Source of the DNA: Scenedesmus sp. ARA3
Lineage: Eukaryota > Chlorophyta > Chlorophyceae > Sphaeropleales > Scenedesmaceae
NCBI GenBank assembly: GCA_004335835.1
Contig: RWJK01001644.1
Location: forward strand, 10,224-74,223
Reading direction: 5' to 3'
Length of the DNA stretch: 64,000 nt
Below the pieces are notes generated by a model. It did no database searches. It worked only from the letters and a program-made list of their open reading frames with translations, and was not told the DNA's origin. Both the position numbers and the translations under genes were made by a program. Positions 1 through 10,792 of the stretch are shown here, in pieces (positions within the stretch are counted from its first letter, which is position 1; the number at the start of each line of letters is the position of its first letter).

Positions 1-147
1 GCGGCTGCGTTGGTGGCTGCAGGACTGGCAGGGGCGGGTGAAGCGGCTGCGTTGGTGGCTGCAGGACTGGCAGGGGCCGGCGAGGTGGCTGCGTTTGTAG
101 CTGCAGGACTGGCAGGGGCGGGTGAAGCGGCTGCGTTGGTGGCTGCC
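1..147. repeat. 42-bp minisatellite, about 3.5 copies, running off the left edge
   Basis: Copies begin at 1, 43, 85 and 127, with the last one partial. Each 42-bp unit is a multiple of three and open on both strands. Read on + it gives a 14-residue unit VAAGLAGAGEAAAL. Read on - it gives SPAPASPAATNAAA, which resembles Ser/Pro/Ala spacers of algal wall proteins. The length and the - strand reading suggest it is part of a coding exon of a gene that continues to the left, but the strand cannot be settled here. Confidence 0.8.
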
Positions 148-844
148 GTGTTGTTGGACCTGCAATGCAAGCGCACCAGGCACTGTGTCAATGCAGCTGC
201 CTGGAAAACGAGGTTTCATTTAGGCGTCTAGCCATCACAGGTGGAGGTATGCGCACCGAGTGTTGATTGCTGCAGCAGGCGCCTATGGCTGTTGCCACAT
301 ACAGCGCACAGTGGGTGGCCAAGCAAGCATCAATACGCAAACGTGCACTATGATGTCAGCCAGAATGCTCTTGAATACACTGCTGTATTCACAGTGCTGC
401 TGCCAGCTGAGATCAGATCATGGATGCTGTCTCATGCCGTGCATGCTTGCAAGGTATGACAATATACGAATGTCCACCGAAAGTTGTGCTGTGGCATGGT
501 TCCAAGGCAAGGTGAATAGCTTACGTAGGAGCGGGGCTGGCGTCAGCAGCAGTCTGGTGCAGAACACGGCCTGCAGGAAGAGCATAGGCAGCGCACAGGC
601 AGGGCACACCAAATCACATCACAACACAACCTTGGACTGCATGCAGAGGGTTGCGGCGATGAGAAGAGCATGGGATCAAGCACAGATGTTCACAAAATCA
701 AAAAGTGCAGCTCTGAAAAGCACCACATGCAGAGATCAGCATCATAGCCACCAGATCACATGCCCTGCGTCGGTGGCTGCTGTTGGCATGCTGCTGCTGC
801 TCTAAGGCTAAGTGCATGATCACTGCATGCCTGTTTAAGCCTGA
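148..844. other. No convincing gene
   Basis: I see no exon here that I can defend. A short stretch near 765-785 resembles the 42-bp unit on the left (GCAGCCACC core on the - strand), so it may hold a spliced exon of the same - strand gene. Confidence 0.4.
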
Positions 845-1027
845 TCACGGTTGATGCACCCATAGTTTGTGTTGTGCACGCTGATTTGCAATGACCATGC
901 CGATTGATGGCAGTGGTGAGTCCGAAACGTGTGCAGGTGCACTGCTGCACCCACCAGAGGCACTGCTGGCAGCCAGCAGGCAGATCAGCGCCGCTGACAC
1001 CAGCACCCGCATGATGGGGCGTGCCAT
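845..1027 (-). CDS. Possible first exon of a secreted protein gene
   Basis: The ATG at 1027 opens a short frame that begins MARPIMRVLVSAALICLL and continues AASSASGG. That is a basic start, a hydrophobic core and a small-residue cleavage region, typical of a signal peptide. The frame stops at 845, so a real gene would have to splice out, for example at the GTGGGT shortly after the cleavage region, towards exons further left. The Ser/Pro/Ala repeat at 1-147 reads well on the same strand and would fit as a later exon. Nothing identifies a family. This could be a chance hydrophobic frame. Confidence 0.25.
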   Translation of the reverse strand: MARPIMRVLVSAALICLLAASSASGGCSSAPAHVSDSPLPSIGMVIANQRAQHKLWVHQP

Positions 1028-1183
1028 CACGCTTGGTGCAATGTAAAAGTGTAGATCGAGGACGATCAGCGCCTGTCCTTCGTCAGACGTAGGGCACCGG
1101 AACAAATCAAGGTGCGCGACAAAGGATCGCGCCGGGCAGGTAAACACAGATCAAACAGTGACGCTACAGACAAAGTGATGGGT

Positions 1184-1195
1184 CAATATATATGG
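1184..1195 (-). promoter_or_regulatory. TATA-like box
   Basis: An AT-rich TCAATATATATG stretch stands out in GC-rich DNA about 160 bp upstream of the ATG at 1027 on the - strand. That position would allow a 5' leader of roughly 130 bases. It is the only support for a promoter here. Confidence 0.2.
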
Positions 1196-1526
1196 TCGAC
1201 AAAGTTGGCGCCCGCGCGCATTACGAAGCTTCTTGAACTAACGATCGCGGCGGTCACAGCCTTGGACAGTCTGCTCACTTGCGGTCCCGCCAACGACATA
1301 TGGTGGGTCAGCATGGAGACGCACAAATCATCGTTTGAGTTACAAGAGGAGAAAAATGGCAGACATGCTGGTTGTCGCCTCGACAACGTTGCCACACAGT
1401 GGACCGACTGCCAGTGTTGAACAACTGCTGGTACCCGCCCAAGGCTTGTGCCGAAGGTCAGCACCAAAAAGGTCCGTTGAGAAAATTAAGAAGAATGATA
1501 ATTACATCAGCCTGCACTACATCGCC
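1196..1526. other. Spacer with no supported gene
   Basis: It lies between the putative secreted-protein promoter and the 3' end of the SPIRAL1/Jupiter-like gene and probably holds that gene's 3' UTR. No reading frame here has the composition of the neighbouring exons. Confidence 0.4.
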
Positions 1527-2174
1527 TTATGCGCCTCCGAAGATGTTGAAACTTGTGCGTCCACCTGCAGCAGACAGCAAGAGAGGCTGTGTAAGTGTTC
1601 TGTTGGCTCCTACAAAGAAGACGACAGGGGGCACTTGCAACATGTGCAGATGACAACAATCACACGTGTAAAATAGCTGCAATCCTGCAGGCATGCCACA
1701 CCTGGGGGCTGCACAATGGTCTTCCCGCCAAAAGCTCCCTTGCTGGAGCTGAACGCAGCAGCGACAAATGGCTTGGGCACATTCATGCCATAGCCTGCTG
1801 CTGTAGCTGCTGCTGGTGAGTAACTCTCGCGCGCTCCACTTGCCACTGCCCCTGACCCTAAGCTGCCAGCAGCATGACTCATACCCTGGCACCCCTGCTG
1901 CCAACTGCTTTGTGTGGGAGCATACCCAGTGCTGCTGGCCATGTAGCTGCCACCTGCTGATGCATCTGCTGATTCAAACGTGTTACTGCCACCTGCTGCT
2001 GGGGAAGCCCGGGGAGACCAGTATGCCTGCTGCTGTGCATCATACTGCGTACTGCCACCATCCCTGGACCCAACATCCAACGCACTGAATCCTGTCCTGT
2101 TGTTTGCACTGCTGTTGCGGCTGCCAATGCCTGAAGTAACATACATCTGCTGCTGCTGTTGCTGCTGCTGCTGT

Positions 2175-2215
<41 letters not shown>

Positions 2216-3686
2216 CGCCATCATCTGCTGCATCTGCATGCTGTACCTGCCCTGCTGTCCAGGCGCACTGCCGCCGCTGCTGTAGCCGCCTAGGATGCTG
2301 TTGCTGCCTGCATCACTTGTTGCATTTGATGGCCGCCCCCAGGCCCCCGCCATTGCTCCATTGCTGCTGCCGCCTGCTGGCATTGCTGCGCCACCACCAC
2401 CATACCAGCCATATCCTCCATACTGCTGGCTACTGTTGGGTTCAGCTGTGTATGCCTGCTGTGACTGCTGCTGCTGCTGCCGATAGGGATTAGCTGGCGA
2501 GGTGAGGCGCGAGCCGGGTTGGGACGAGTCGCCATATGCTGCTGGGTAGCTGCCGCCATTGCTGCCAGACCTGGGTGTTGGGCTGAACTGTTGGGCGTTG
2601 AGAGCGGAAGCGCCTGCAGTCAGCAATGCATTGCAGGAAGCAATGCAAGCATTGGTACGCATGAACGTGGTGTGTGGACAGCACAAGCAGATGCTGCTTT
2701 CCTGCAAGCTGGCGGCGAACCAACTCACACACTGAACCTGTATTGCATCTGCCTGCAGCACGTACACACGGTGTTCAACACAGACATGATTGAACAACTG
2801 CGTGGTTGCGCTTCTTGATCTGTGTTTGGTAGGAGAAGGTCTTCCTTTTTGGCAACAGCTATGCTGTCTCCCTTCCCCGGACAACAGCAAGCAAGACAGC
2901 AGCTCGCCCTGCTCCCCTGGCCCTATGTACACAGCTCAGCAACAGGAGGTTTGCTTCACCTTGGCCTAGCATTGGGGTGCCTGGCTGTGATGGGCTGGCG
3001 GTCCTCCTGCCGGCAGTTGGAGGCGTCCCTCCGGCACGTGACAGCTGCAGCTGGTAGCTCAGGTCTGTGGATGCATTGGCAGCCCTGCTGCTGGTCTGCA
3101 CACACCACACACAAGGGACAAAAGGAAGAACAGCTCTGGTTGATGTGGTGTGACAGTGCGACATATCAGCAGTTGCATGCGCTGCTGACCTGGGAGCCAG
3201 GAGCATTGTAGTCTTTTAGCAAGCATAGTGTCAGTTTCACAGTCAGAAGCTGATGTTGTCAAGGCACACGCAGCATCATCTGCTGCTGAGCTCCAACGGG
3301 TGCAGTTTGCAATGCCATGCCAATTCAATAATTGAAGACGTGCTGATAACATATGTCATGATGCTGTCTTCACGTACGCCTTCAGGCAGGCCTATCATGC
3401 TCGCACCTGCCAGGGGTTGTGCTGGTGGGTGGTGCTGCCTGTGCCGTTAGCAAAGTCTATGCTGCTCTTGCCACCAGGAGGTTGGTAGTGCGCAATGCCT
3501 GAGATGCTGTTTGCTTTCTCTACAGCATGGCGTGCTGCTGGGTTCTGCATGTCCGAAATGCTGAACTGCAATGAGACACAGAGCAGCAACATTCAACATC
3601 AGCAAACAGCAGCATCAAGTATCCTCAGGCCCAATGCGTCGCTTTCAGACAACGCGCACCACATTCTGTCTTTTATTGAAGCTCAT
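1527..3686 (-). CDS. PolyQ microtubule-associated protein, SPIRAL1/Jupiter (HN1)-like
   Basis: The model has five exons on the - strand: 3686-3660, 3565-3407, 3095-2960, 2613-1702 and 1564-1527, giving 423 aa. All junctions are GT-AG and phases match. Two motifs identify it: QPPGGKSSIDF at about residues 37-47 and QPPGGRTSFNIFGG at the very C-terminus. PPGG followed by S/T-S and an aromatic residue is the hallmark of plant SPIRAL1 and animal Jupiter/HN1 proteins, small disordered microtubule-binding proteins. The second motif is split by the last intron, between PPG and GRTS, and only appears after splicing. The middle is Ser/Gly/Gln-rich with a 22-residue polyQ run. SPIRAL1 proteins are usually near 110 aa, so this is a long version. 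The family call rests on short motifs. The first exon (9 codons) is the least certain part; its donor could lie 3 nt earlier. Confidence 0.6.
2147..2212 (-). repeat. CAG/CAA run encoding polyQ (22 codons)
   Basis: Twenty-two glutamine codons in a row on the - strand inside exon 4 of the SPIRAL1/Jupiter-like gene. CAA interrupts the CAG run, which normally stabilises such a repeat. Confidence 0.9.
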
Positions 3687-4722
3687 TCTACGCGGTTTGC
3701 CGCTGCCTTCCTGTTCTCGGACTAGAATGTATCTCGTGTCAGTGTTCAATTCAAAGCTGTACACATATACATGCAACACAAGCACTGCAAAACATACAAT
3801 TACTATTGCATTAAGCTTACGTATACGGGGAGGTGAAGTGCGGGTTGCTCGAGCTCAGCTGTAGCACTTGTTACTTGGCACGTGATGTAGTGCTTTGGGT
3901 GGCAACGTTCAGCTGAGCTGGCATGCTGACGGCGAGCCGCCCGTGCCACCGGCTGCAGTGCCTGGCATATATATGCAACAAGCAGTCATCGGCCTCTAGC
4001 GACAGGCAGGCTGCAATCTGCCAAACACTCGTCATCCAAGGAAGGCCAAGCAAAGTACATCTCTGGAGGCGCCCCTGCTGCCCAGTGCGGCTGTCCAAGC
4101 AGTGCAGATATTAGAACGAATTCTATTAATAACGAATTGATGTTACACAGGATCGTGTACGCCTGCCTGACTTGGCGACTACGGTGCTCTGTACAAAAGG
4201 CATGCATGCAGTCACAAAGACCGCTCCGTACGGGGCGCGGTTGCCGATGCCGATGAGAAGGTATGGCTTACAAGAAGACTATTATTATTATTATTATGCA
4301 GTCACAAAGACCTGGTCTCTGGCGAGTCATGTAACCGCCAGTGGCGGGATGAACAGCTTGCAAGCAATTTCTGACATGGTCGTGCACGTGACCTGTGCAG
4401 AAGTAAGCTGCAGACCTGGCCAGGGCAACCCACAAGCCGATAATCGCTGACACCACAAGCCACAATGGCCACCAATGCTACATATTCTTCTCTGCCACAG
4501 ACCACCTCACCCTTTGGACCACCCACAGTGCACACCAACCCTCTGCATTGCTACACCTTTACAGACAGTGCGCTAGTGCGCTACCCACGCTATGCTTCTC
4601 GTAATCTCCCACACCTGTCTATGTGCACACCAAACAAGCCTCGTTGGACGATGCACCCACTGCACACTACCTGACACAGCACTGGCAGCCAAATAGCTGC
4701 AGCCGCTACAGCTGCTGCACAG
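3687..4722. other. Intergenic spacer
   Basis: About 1 kb between the start of the SPIRAL1/Jupiter-like gene and the stop of the giant nucleotidyltransferase gene, both on -. It should hold the promoter of the first and the 3' UTR of the second. No exon is supported. It contains an ATT microsatellite and a 16-bp direct repeat (TGCAGTCACAAAGACC near 4207 and 4297). Confidence 0.5.
4280..4297. repeat. (ATT)n microsatellite
   Basis: Six to seven ATT units. The 16-bp sequence TGCAGTCACAAAGACC lies directly on its right edge and occurs once more about 90 bp to the left. Confidence 0.85.
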
Positions 4723-7700
4723 CTACTCCCTGTCACTAGCAGCAGTAGATGGCCTGCTGCCTGCCTCCTCCCCTCGCTGCTCATCCTCCCGCATGCCCTG
4801 CCTGCTGCTCGACCTGCTGCTGCCTGCAACAGCCAGCCGACTCTGGCTGCCCTGCCGGCTGAGTGCGCCGCTACTGCCCCTGCTGCCAGCACCTGCCACT
4901 GCAGCACCCAGCGTAGGGAAGTCTTCCTCAGCAAGCTTGAACTGCTGCTGCTGCTGCTGCTGCTGCTCCTGCAGCGCCTTGGCTGCCGCAGCAGAAGACG
5001 AAGAGCCAGTGCGCTGGTGGCGGCCCCTGCTGCTGCTCCTGCTGCTGCTGCCAGCTGCAGCCAGGTCCGACGCACTCAGCGCGCGCAGCTGAGCAGAGGC
5101 ATCACCGCTGCCAGCATCCAGCACAGACACAGCCGCCCTGCTGGCCCTTGCTTCGCGGCTGCTGCTGCCGCCAGCAGCGCCATCCGCACTACCCCGCCGG
5201 CTGCTGCTGGCGCTGCTGCTGCTGCCGGGACCGCGTGGTGTAACCCAGCCCCTGCTGCTGCTGCTGCCAGAGCCGCCAGTGGCCACTGGCAGTGCAGGGA
5301 AGCTGCTTGCATCATCCAGCAGCGGGGTACCGCTTGCGGAGCGAGATGCACGTTCCTGCTGCTGTGCTTGCCGCCGCGACTGATGCTTCTGCTGCGGCGG
5401 TGACCCCTGGCTATGACCAGCACTGCCACTTGCTACCCCGCGAGGCTGCTGCTGCTGCTGCTGTTGCGCATGGCTGCTAGTACTGGCCACCGCTGCAGGT
5501 TTGCCCTGGGCACCAGCAGCATCCGCAGCTGCAGGCTTGTTGGCCTTTGCAGAGCTGTGAGGCTTGCTGGGGGGCGCTGCAGCAGCTGCTGCTGCAGCTG
5601 CCACGGCAGCTGCATCTGCAGCACCTGCCTCCTCAGGACTCAGCCGCTTGCCTGCCAGCCGCCTAGGCCTGCTGGCGACACCAAGTGCTGCTGCGACAGC
5701 AGCAGCCGCAGCTGCGCCGGCAGTAGAATGCCCAAAGCCGGCATTGCCGTGCTGCTGCTGTGGCTGCTGCAGCACCACTGGCTGCTGTTCCTGCTGTGGC
5801 TTCTCTGCTACAGCCAATGCTGCGGATGCGCTGTGCGGGCGCTTGTTGCTGCTGCCACCGCCATAAGAGCCTGCAGTATGCGGCTGGTCTGCTGCAGATG
5901 ATGAAGCACTGGCAGGTGCAGCGTGGCGCTTGCTGCTGACACTGCCGCCACTGCCAGCTGCGCCGCCGCCGCTACCGCCGCCACTTTCTGAGGCACGCCG
6001 CCCATGCTGCAGCTGCTGGATGTCCAGCTGCCCACTGCCGCCACTACTGCCAAACACAGCGCCGCCCATGCTGCTGCTGCTACCTGCGCTTGCAGCCACA
6101 GGGCTATGCTGGTGGTCCTCCACTGCCCTGTGCACTGCTTGCGTGAACAGCCTACTTAAGCCAGCAGCAGTAACACCCGCCGAGCGCACGCGCCGCCGCT
6201 CACTTAGCGCCGCGTCGCCTGCTGCGCCGCCGGCACTGCTGCCCAAGCTGCCATCCGCGCTGCCCACAGTAGCAAGGATGCCAGAGTGCGCCCTAGGCGT
6301 GCCTGCGCCTGAGCTGCAGTTGCTGGAAGCCACCGAGTGGCTGCCACCAGCGCTGGCGCTGCGCAGCCTGCTGACCTGCAGCGACGCAGGCGCTGCAGCT
6401 GCAACACCTTCATGGTGCGGGTGCTGCTGCTGCTCTGCCTGCTGATGATGCTGTTGCTGCTGCGGCAATGTGTGCTCGCCAGCCAGCTGCTGCTGCTGCT
6501 GCTGCTGCTGTGCAGCCCGTTGCTGCTTTGCGACCTCCCGTGGCGTATGCTCAGCGGCGTCTGGCTGCTGCTGCTGTGCTGCATTTGCACCAGCCGCTGC
6601 TACCGCTGCAGCCTTGGCAGTGATTGCAGCTGCTGCTGCTGCCGCCCTGCTGCTACGCTCGCGCTGCTGCCTGCTCTGACGCTCCCTGTCCTCTGCTGCA
6701 GCCTGCACTAAGCTCACAACAGCCGCAACAGGCACACGCGGCCTTGCAGCAGGCTGAGGCGTGCCAGCAACAGAACCGCCAGCGCTGCTGCTGCTGCCAC
6801 CACTGCCTGCAGCTGCTGGGGTGCCTGACTCAACAGCAGCTTGCTGCGACTGCTGCTGCCTGCTGGCACCAGTCGTGTGCGGTACTGCAGCACCGCCGTC
6901 AGCTGCTGGCGCCCTTTGTACACCTGCTGTTGATGGCCCCAGAGGCATCCCAGCAGGCTCCGCTGGCGCAACAGCAGGCGGCGTGTCCTGGCGAGACAGC
7001 TGCTGCTGTTGCTGCTGTTGCTGCTGCTGCTGCTCCCGGCGCCAGAGTGGCGATGTGAAGGTTTCATCATCCGCCCAGTAGTTGTCCTGCTGCTGCTGAT
7101 GGCTGCTGCCGCGGCCACTGCTGCTGCCAGGCCTGCCCGACGGCGATGCATCCTGCAGGCCCTGCAGCTCAAGCTGCTGCTGTGGGTACTGCTGCTGCAG
7201 CTGCTGCTGCTGCTGCTCAGGCTGCTGCAGCCGAGAACCCCTGAAGCTGCGCGATCGCCCAACACCTGGGTGCTGGCCTGACACTGGCGGAGCGCCGCCA
7301 CCACTGCTGCCGCTGCTGTAGCCTGGATGCAGCTGGTAGTCCGCACTGGCCTGTAGCACAACCTGGTGCACCTGCTGCTGCTGCTGTTGGACACATGCAG
7401 CAGCTACCGGACTTCCAGCAGCTGATGGGTGGTACACGCCGGTGCCAGGTGTGGCCCTGCCAGCGGCAGGGCTGCTGAGGGCAGCTGATCCAGCAGCAGC
7501 AACGACAGGAGGGCTGCAAGCATAGGCAGCATTTGCAGGATCTAAGCCAGCGCTGTGTGCGTCTGCGCCGCCGTAATGCTGCTGCTGCTGCTGCTGGCTG
7601 TGCTCAGCAGCCATGTGTTCCATGAACTGCTGCTGGCTGTGCTGCTGCTGCTGCTGTTGCTGCTGCTTGTACTGCTGCAGCTGGCGGTACGCCTGCTGGC

Positions 7701-10149
7701 TCATAGGCAGCTGCTCATCAGCCTGACTGCCTCTGGCGCTGCTTGTGGTGCTGCTGGTGCCTTGCTGTGCAGGCTGTGCTGCATAGTAGCCTCCACTGCT
7801 GCCACCTGCAGCACCCTGCTGCTGCTGCTGCTGCTGCAGGCCTGGCCCTCGGCTGCCCAGCGAGTCATCCTGAGGTCTACTCAGCCCCTGGTGCTGCTGG
7901 TGCTGAGGGCCAGCATGCCTGCCGGGCTGCTGCTGCTCCCATTGCTGCTGCTGCTCCCACTGCTGCTGCTGCTCACGTTGCCGCGAGTATTGCTGGTGTT
8001 GCTGCTGGTCCAGCCGCTGCTGCTGTTGATGCTGTTGGTCAGCTTGCTGCCGCTCCCAGTACTGCTGCTCCCGGTACGCCTGCTCCCTGCTGTACTGCTG
8101 CTGCTGCTGCTGCTGTTGCATGTCGCGGACGTATGCCTGCTGCTGCTGCTCCCTGTTTGTGCCACCTAGGCTGCTTTGCCTGCCACTGCCCGCACCCTGC
8201 CGCTGTTGCTCCCTTGTGCTGCTTCCTGTACGCGGCAAGTCAGGCCGCTGCTGTGCTGCTGCCATGGAGCCACTGTCCTGATGCGCCAGGTTGCCACCGC
8301 TGCTGCCCTGCCTGCTGCCCATGCCACCTGCAATCACACATGCAGCAGCACACCCAACCACAGCAGCATTCAGTCACCTAGCACTTTCAGCAGCAACATG
8401 CACAGGCATGACCCCACAACATGTACAAGCACACTGACCGCACTGCGGCTACGACAAGCCAGATTACTGTGCGGCTGTCAGACAACAGCGCACCTCGTTG
8501 TGGCTGGCTGCTGCCAGAGGGTCCCCCTGCTGCTGCTGCATTAGGAGGCGCGGCACCAGATCCGGTCCTCACAATGCCAGGAGGCATGCCAGGACCCATC
8601 ACAGCTGGCGGCACCGCTTGCATGCCAGCAAACGCAGCCGGCACTACTGACATGACCCAGGGCGCTGCCATCAGGCCTGCATGTGACATGGCAAAGGGAC
8701 CTGACAGGGCTACAGGTGGGAAGCCTAAGTTAGGGCTCAGCATTGCTGGCAGCATTGGGGATACAAGGTGGGGGCTCGACAGCGGCGGCAGCTGCGGAGG
8801 GCCTGCGCTGGTGCTGGCAGCAGCAGCGGCAGCTGCAACAGCAGCGGCTGCAGCTGCAGCTGCCGTCATGCCAGGGCCTTGCATGGCAGCAGCAGCGCTG
8901 CTGCCGCTGCCGGGGACGGGTGCTGCACCGGCACCGCTGCTGCTGTTGCTGTTGCGGCGCGCATTGCTGCTGCTCATGCCTGCACCCCTTGACGTCTGCT
9001 GCTGCTGCTGCTGCTGGGACCAGCCACCTGGCAGCTGCTGCTGCTGCTGCTGAGGAGGTGGCTTTGCCTGCCCTGACTTGCTGCCAGCACCCTCATCCTG
9101 GCTAGCTGCTGCTGCTGCTGCTGCTGCATGTGGTGGGGGCACTAACATTGGCGGGTAGCCAGGCATGACGGCATTGTCCATGCTCCAGCCACGCAGCAGC
9201 TGGCTGCTGTCCGGCACTGCTGCTGATGCCAGCCCTGCTGTTGCATGGTGCACCTTGTTAGCTGAGGCGATGTATGCTGTCGCCAGATCATGCGGCATCA
9301 TGCCGAGCGCGGATGCCGCAGCGATCTGCATCTGCTGCAGCATCTGCGCCTGCTGCATTGCTGCTGTCAGAGCGTGGCTGCTAGCGCTGGCTGCTGCACG
9401 AGCATCAGATGCGCTAGGGGCACCCACTGAGGAGCTCCCTGTGCCCCTGCTGCTCTCAAGTCCAGGAACAAAGCTGTGTCCCATCTGGCCACCTGGCACG
9501 CCATGCTGCATTGCACGAGGGGAGGCAGCAGCAGGCATGCTTTGCTGCTGAGCTAGCGCAGAGCCAACAGACTGCTTGAGGCCGGCTGACGATGCAAACC
9601 GCGAATGCTGCTGCTGGTGCTGCTGCTGCTGCATGTGGCCTTCGCTGCCACTGTAGGGCTCCGACTGTGTACGTGCCACGCTGACAGCTGCATTCACGCC
9701 CCCGCGCTGCAGATGCTCATGCTGCTGCTGCTGCATGGTGCTGCCAGCAGGCCTAGGTGCCAAGCCGCCTGCAAGCTGTGGCTGCTGCATGGAGCCCGGC
9801 ATGGGCCCAGGGCTTTGCCGAGCCAGCTCAAAGCTGCGCCTGCCCCGCTGCAGCTGCACGCCTGGCGGCTGCTGCTGCAGCTGCTGCTCCTTGCCGCCGC
9901 CTGCATCAGGCCCCGTGCCGCCGCCGGCAGCCGCCTGCAGCAGCTGCTGCCTGCCAGACAGCGCGGCAGCAGCAACGGCAGCAGCAGCTGCTGCAGCAAC
10001 AGGGGCACCATCCATGCTGCCGCCTGCTGAGCCGCCACGCGAGCTCAGGCCTGTGCTGCCTGCATACGGCAGGACTGGCGTGCCCAGCCTGCCATGCGCT
10101 GCAGGGCCTATGCTGCTGCCAAGTGCTGCGCCAGGCGAGCCGACGCGCA

Positions 10150-10181
<32 letters not shown>

Positions 10182-10385
10182 GCTGCGCCGCTTGCAGATG
10201 TGCGGGGCGAGGCCCTGCCTGGCGAGCTGGGCGCCTCAGCCGCAGGGCTGCCGCTGCGCAAGTTGCTGCTGCTGCCGCCGCCGCTGGCGAGGCTGCTGCT
10301 GGAAGTGGTGGTGGTGCTCAGCTTGGGCTTCTTTGGGGTCTGTGAGCCGTACGACCTTCCACTCAGTACTGCAGCGGGCTGCTGC

Positions 10386-10418
<33 letters not shown>

Positions 10419-10757
10419 ATGTGCATCTGCGAGAGGGGCGCGCTGCCGCCCAGGGCAGCAGTGGGCTCCAGCCGGAAGTGATGCGGCACAGCTGCTGCTG
10501 CTGCTGCTGCTGGGTCTAGGTAGATGGGCCCGCTGCCACCTAACGCTGAGGTGGGCTCTAGCGGCATCAGCTGCCACGTCATCGCCTGCAGCGGCTGCTG
10601 CTCAAACTGCGACGGCTGCTGCTGCTGCTTAGGAGGTGGCGGTGGCGGCGGCTGGCTGTGCTGCCTGCTCATGACAAAGCTGCCAGAGCCGGCATTTGCT
10701 GCTGCTGCTGCTGCTGCTGCTGGTGTGGAAGAGCTGCCAGCGCCACCCAGGGCAGCG

Positions 10758-10792
<35 letters not shown>

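Noticed and set aside
7555..8169. Long poly-Leu/poly-Cys/poly-Ala frames on + across 4.8-16.3 kb
   Set aside because: They are antisense or shifted readings of the CAG tracts in the nucleotidyltransferase gene. CTG gives Leu, TGC gives Cys and GCT gives Ala. None has a motif or spliceable partner.
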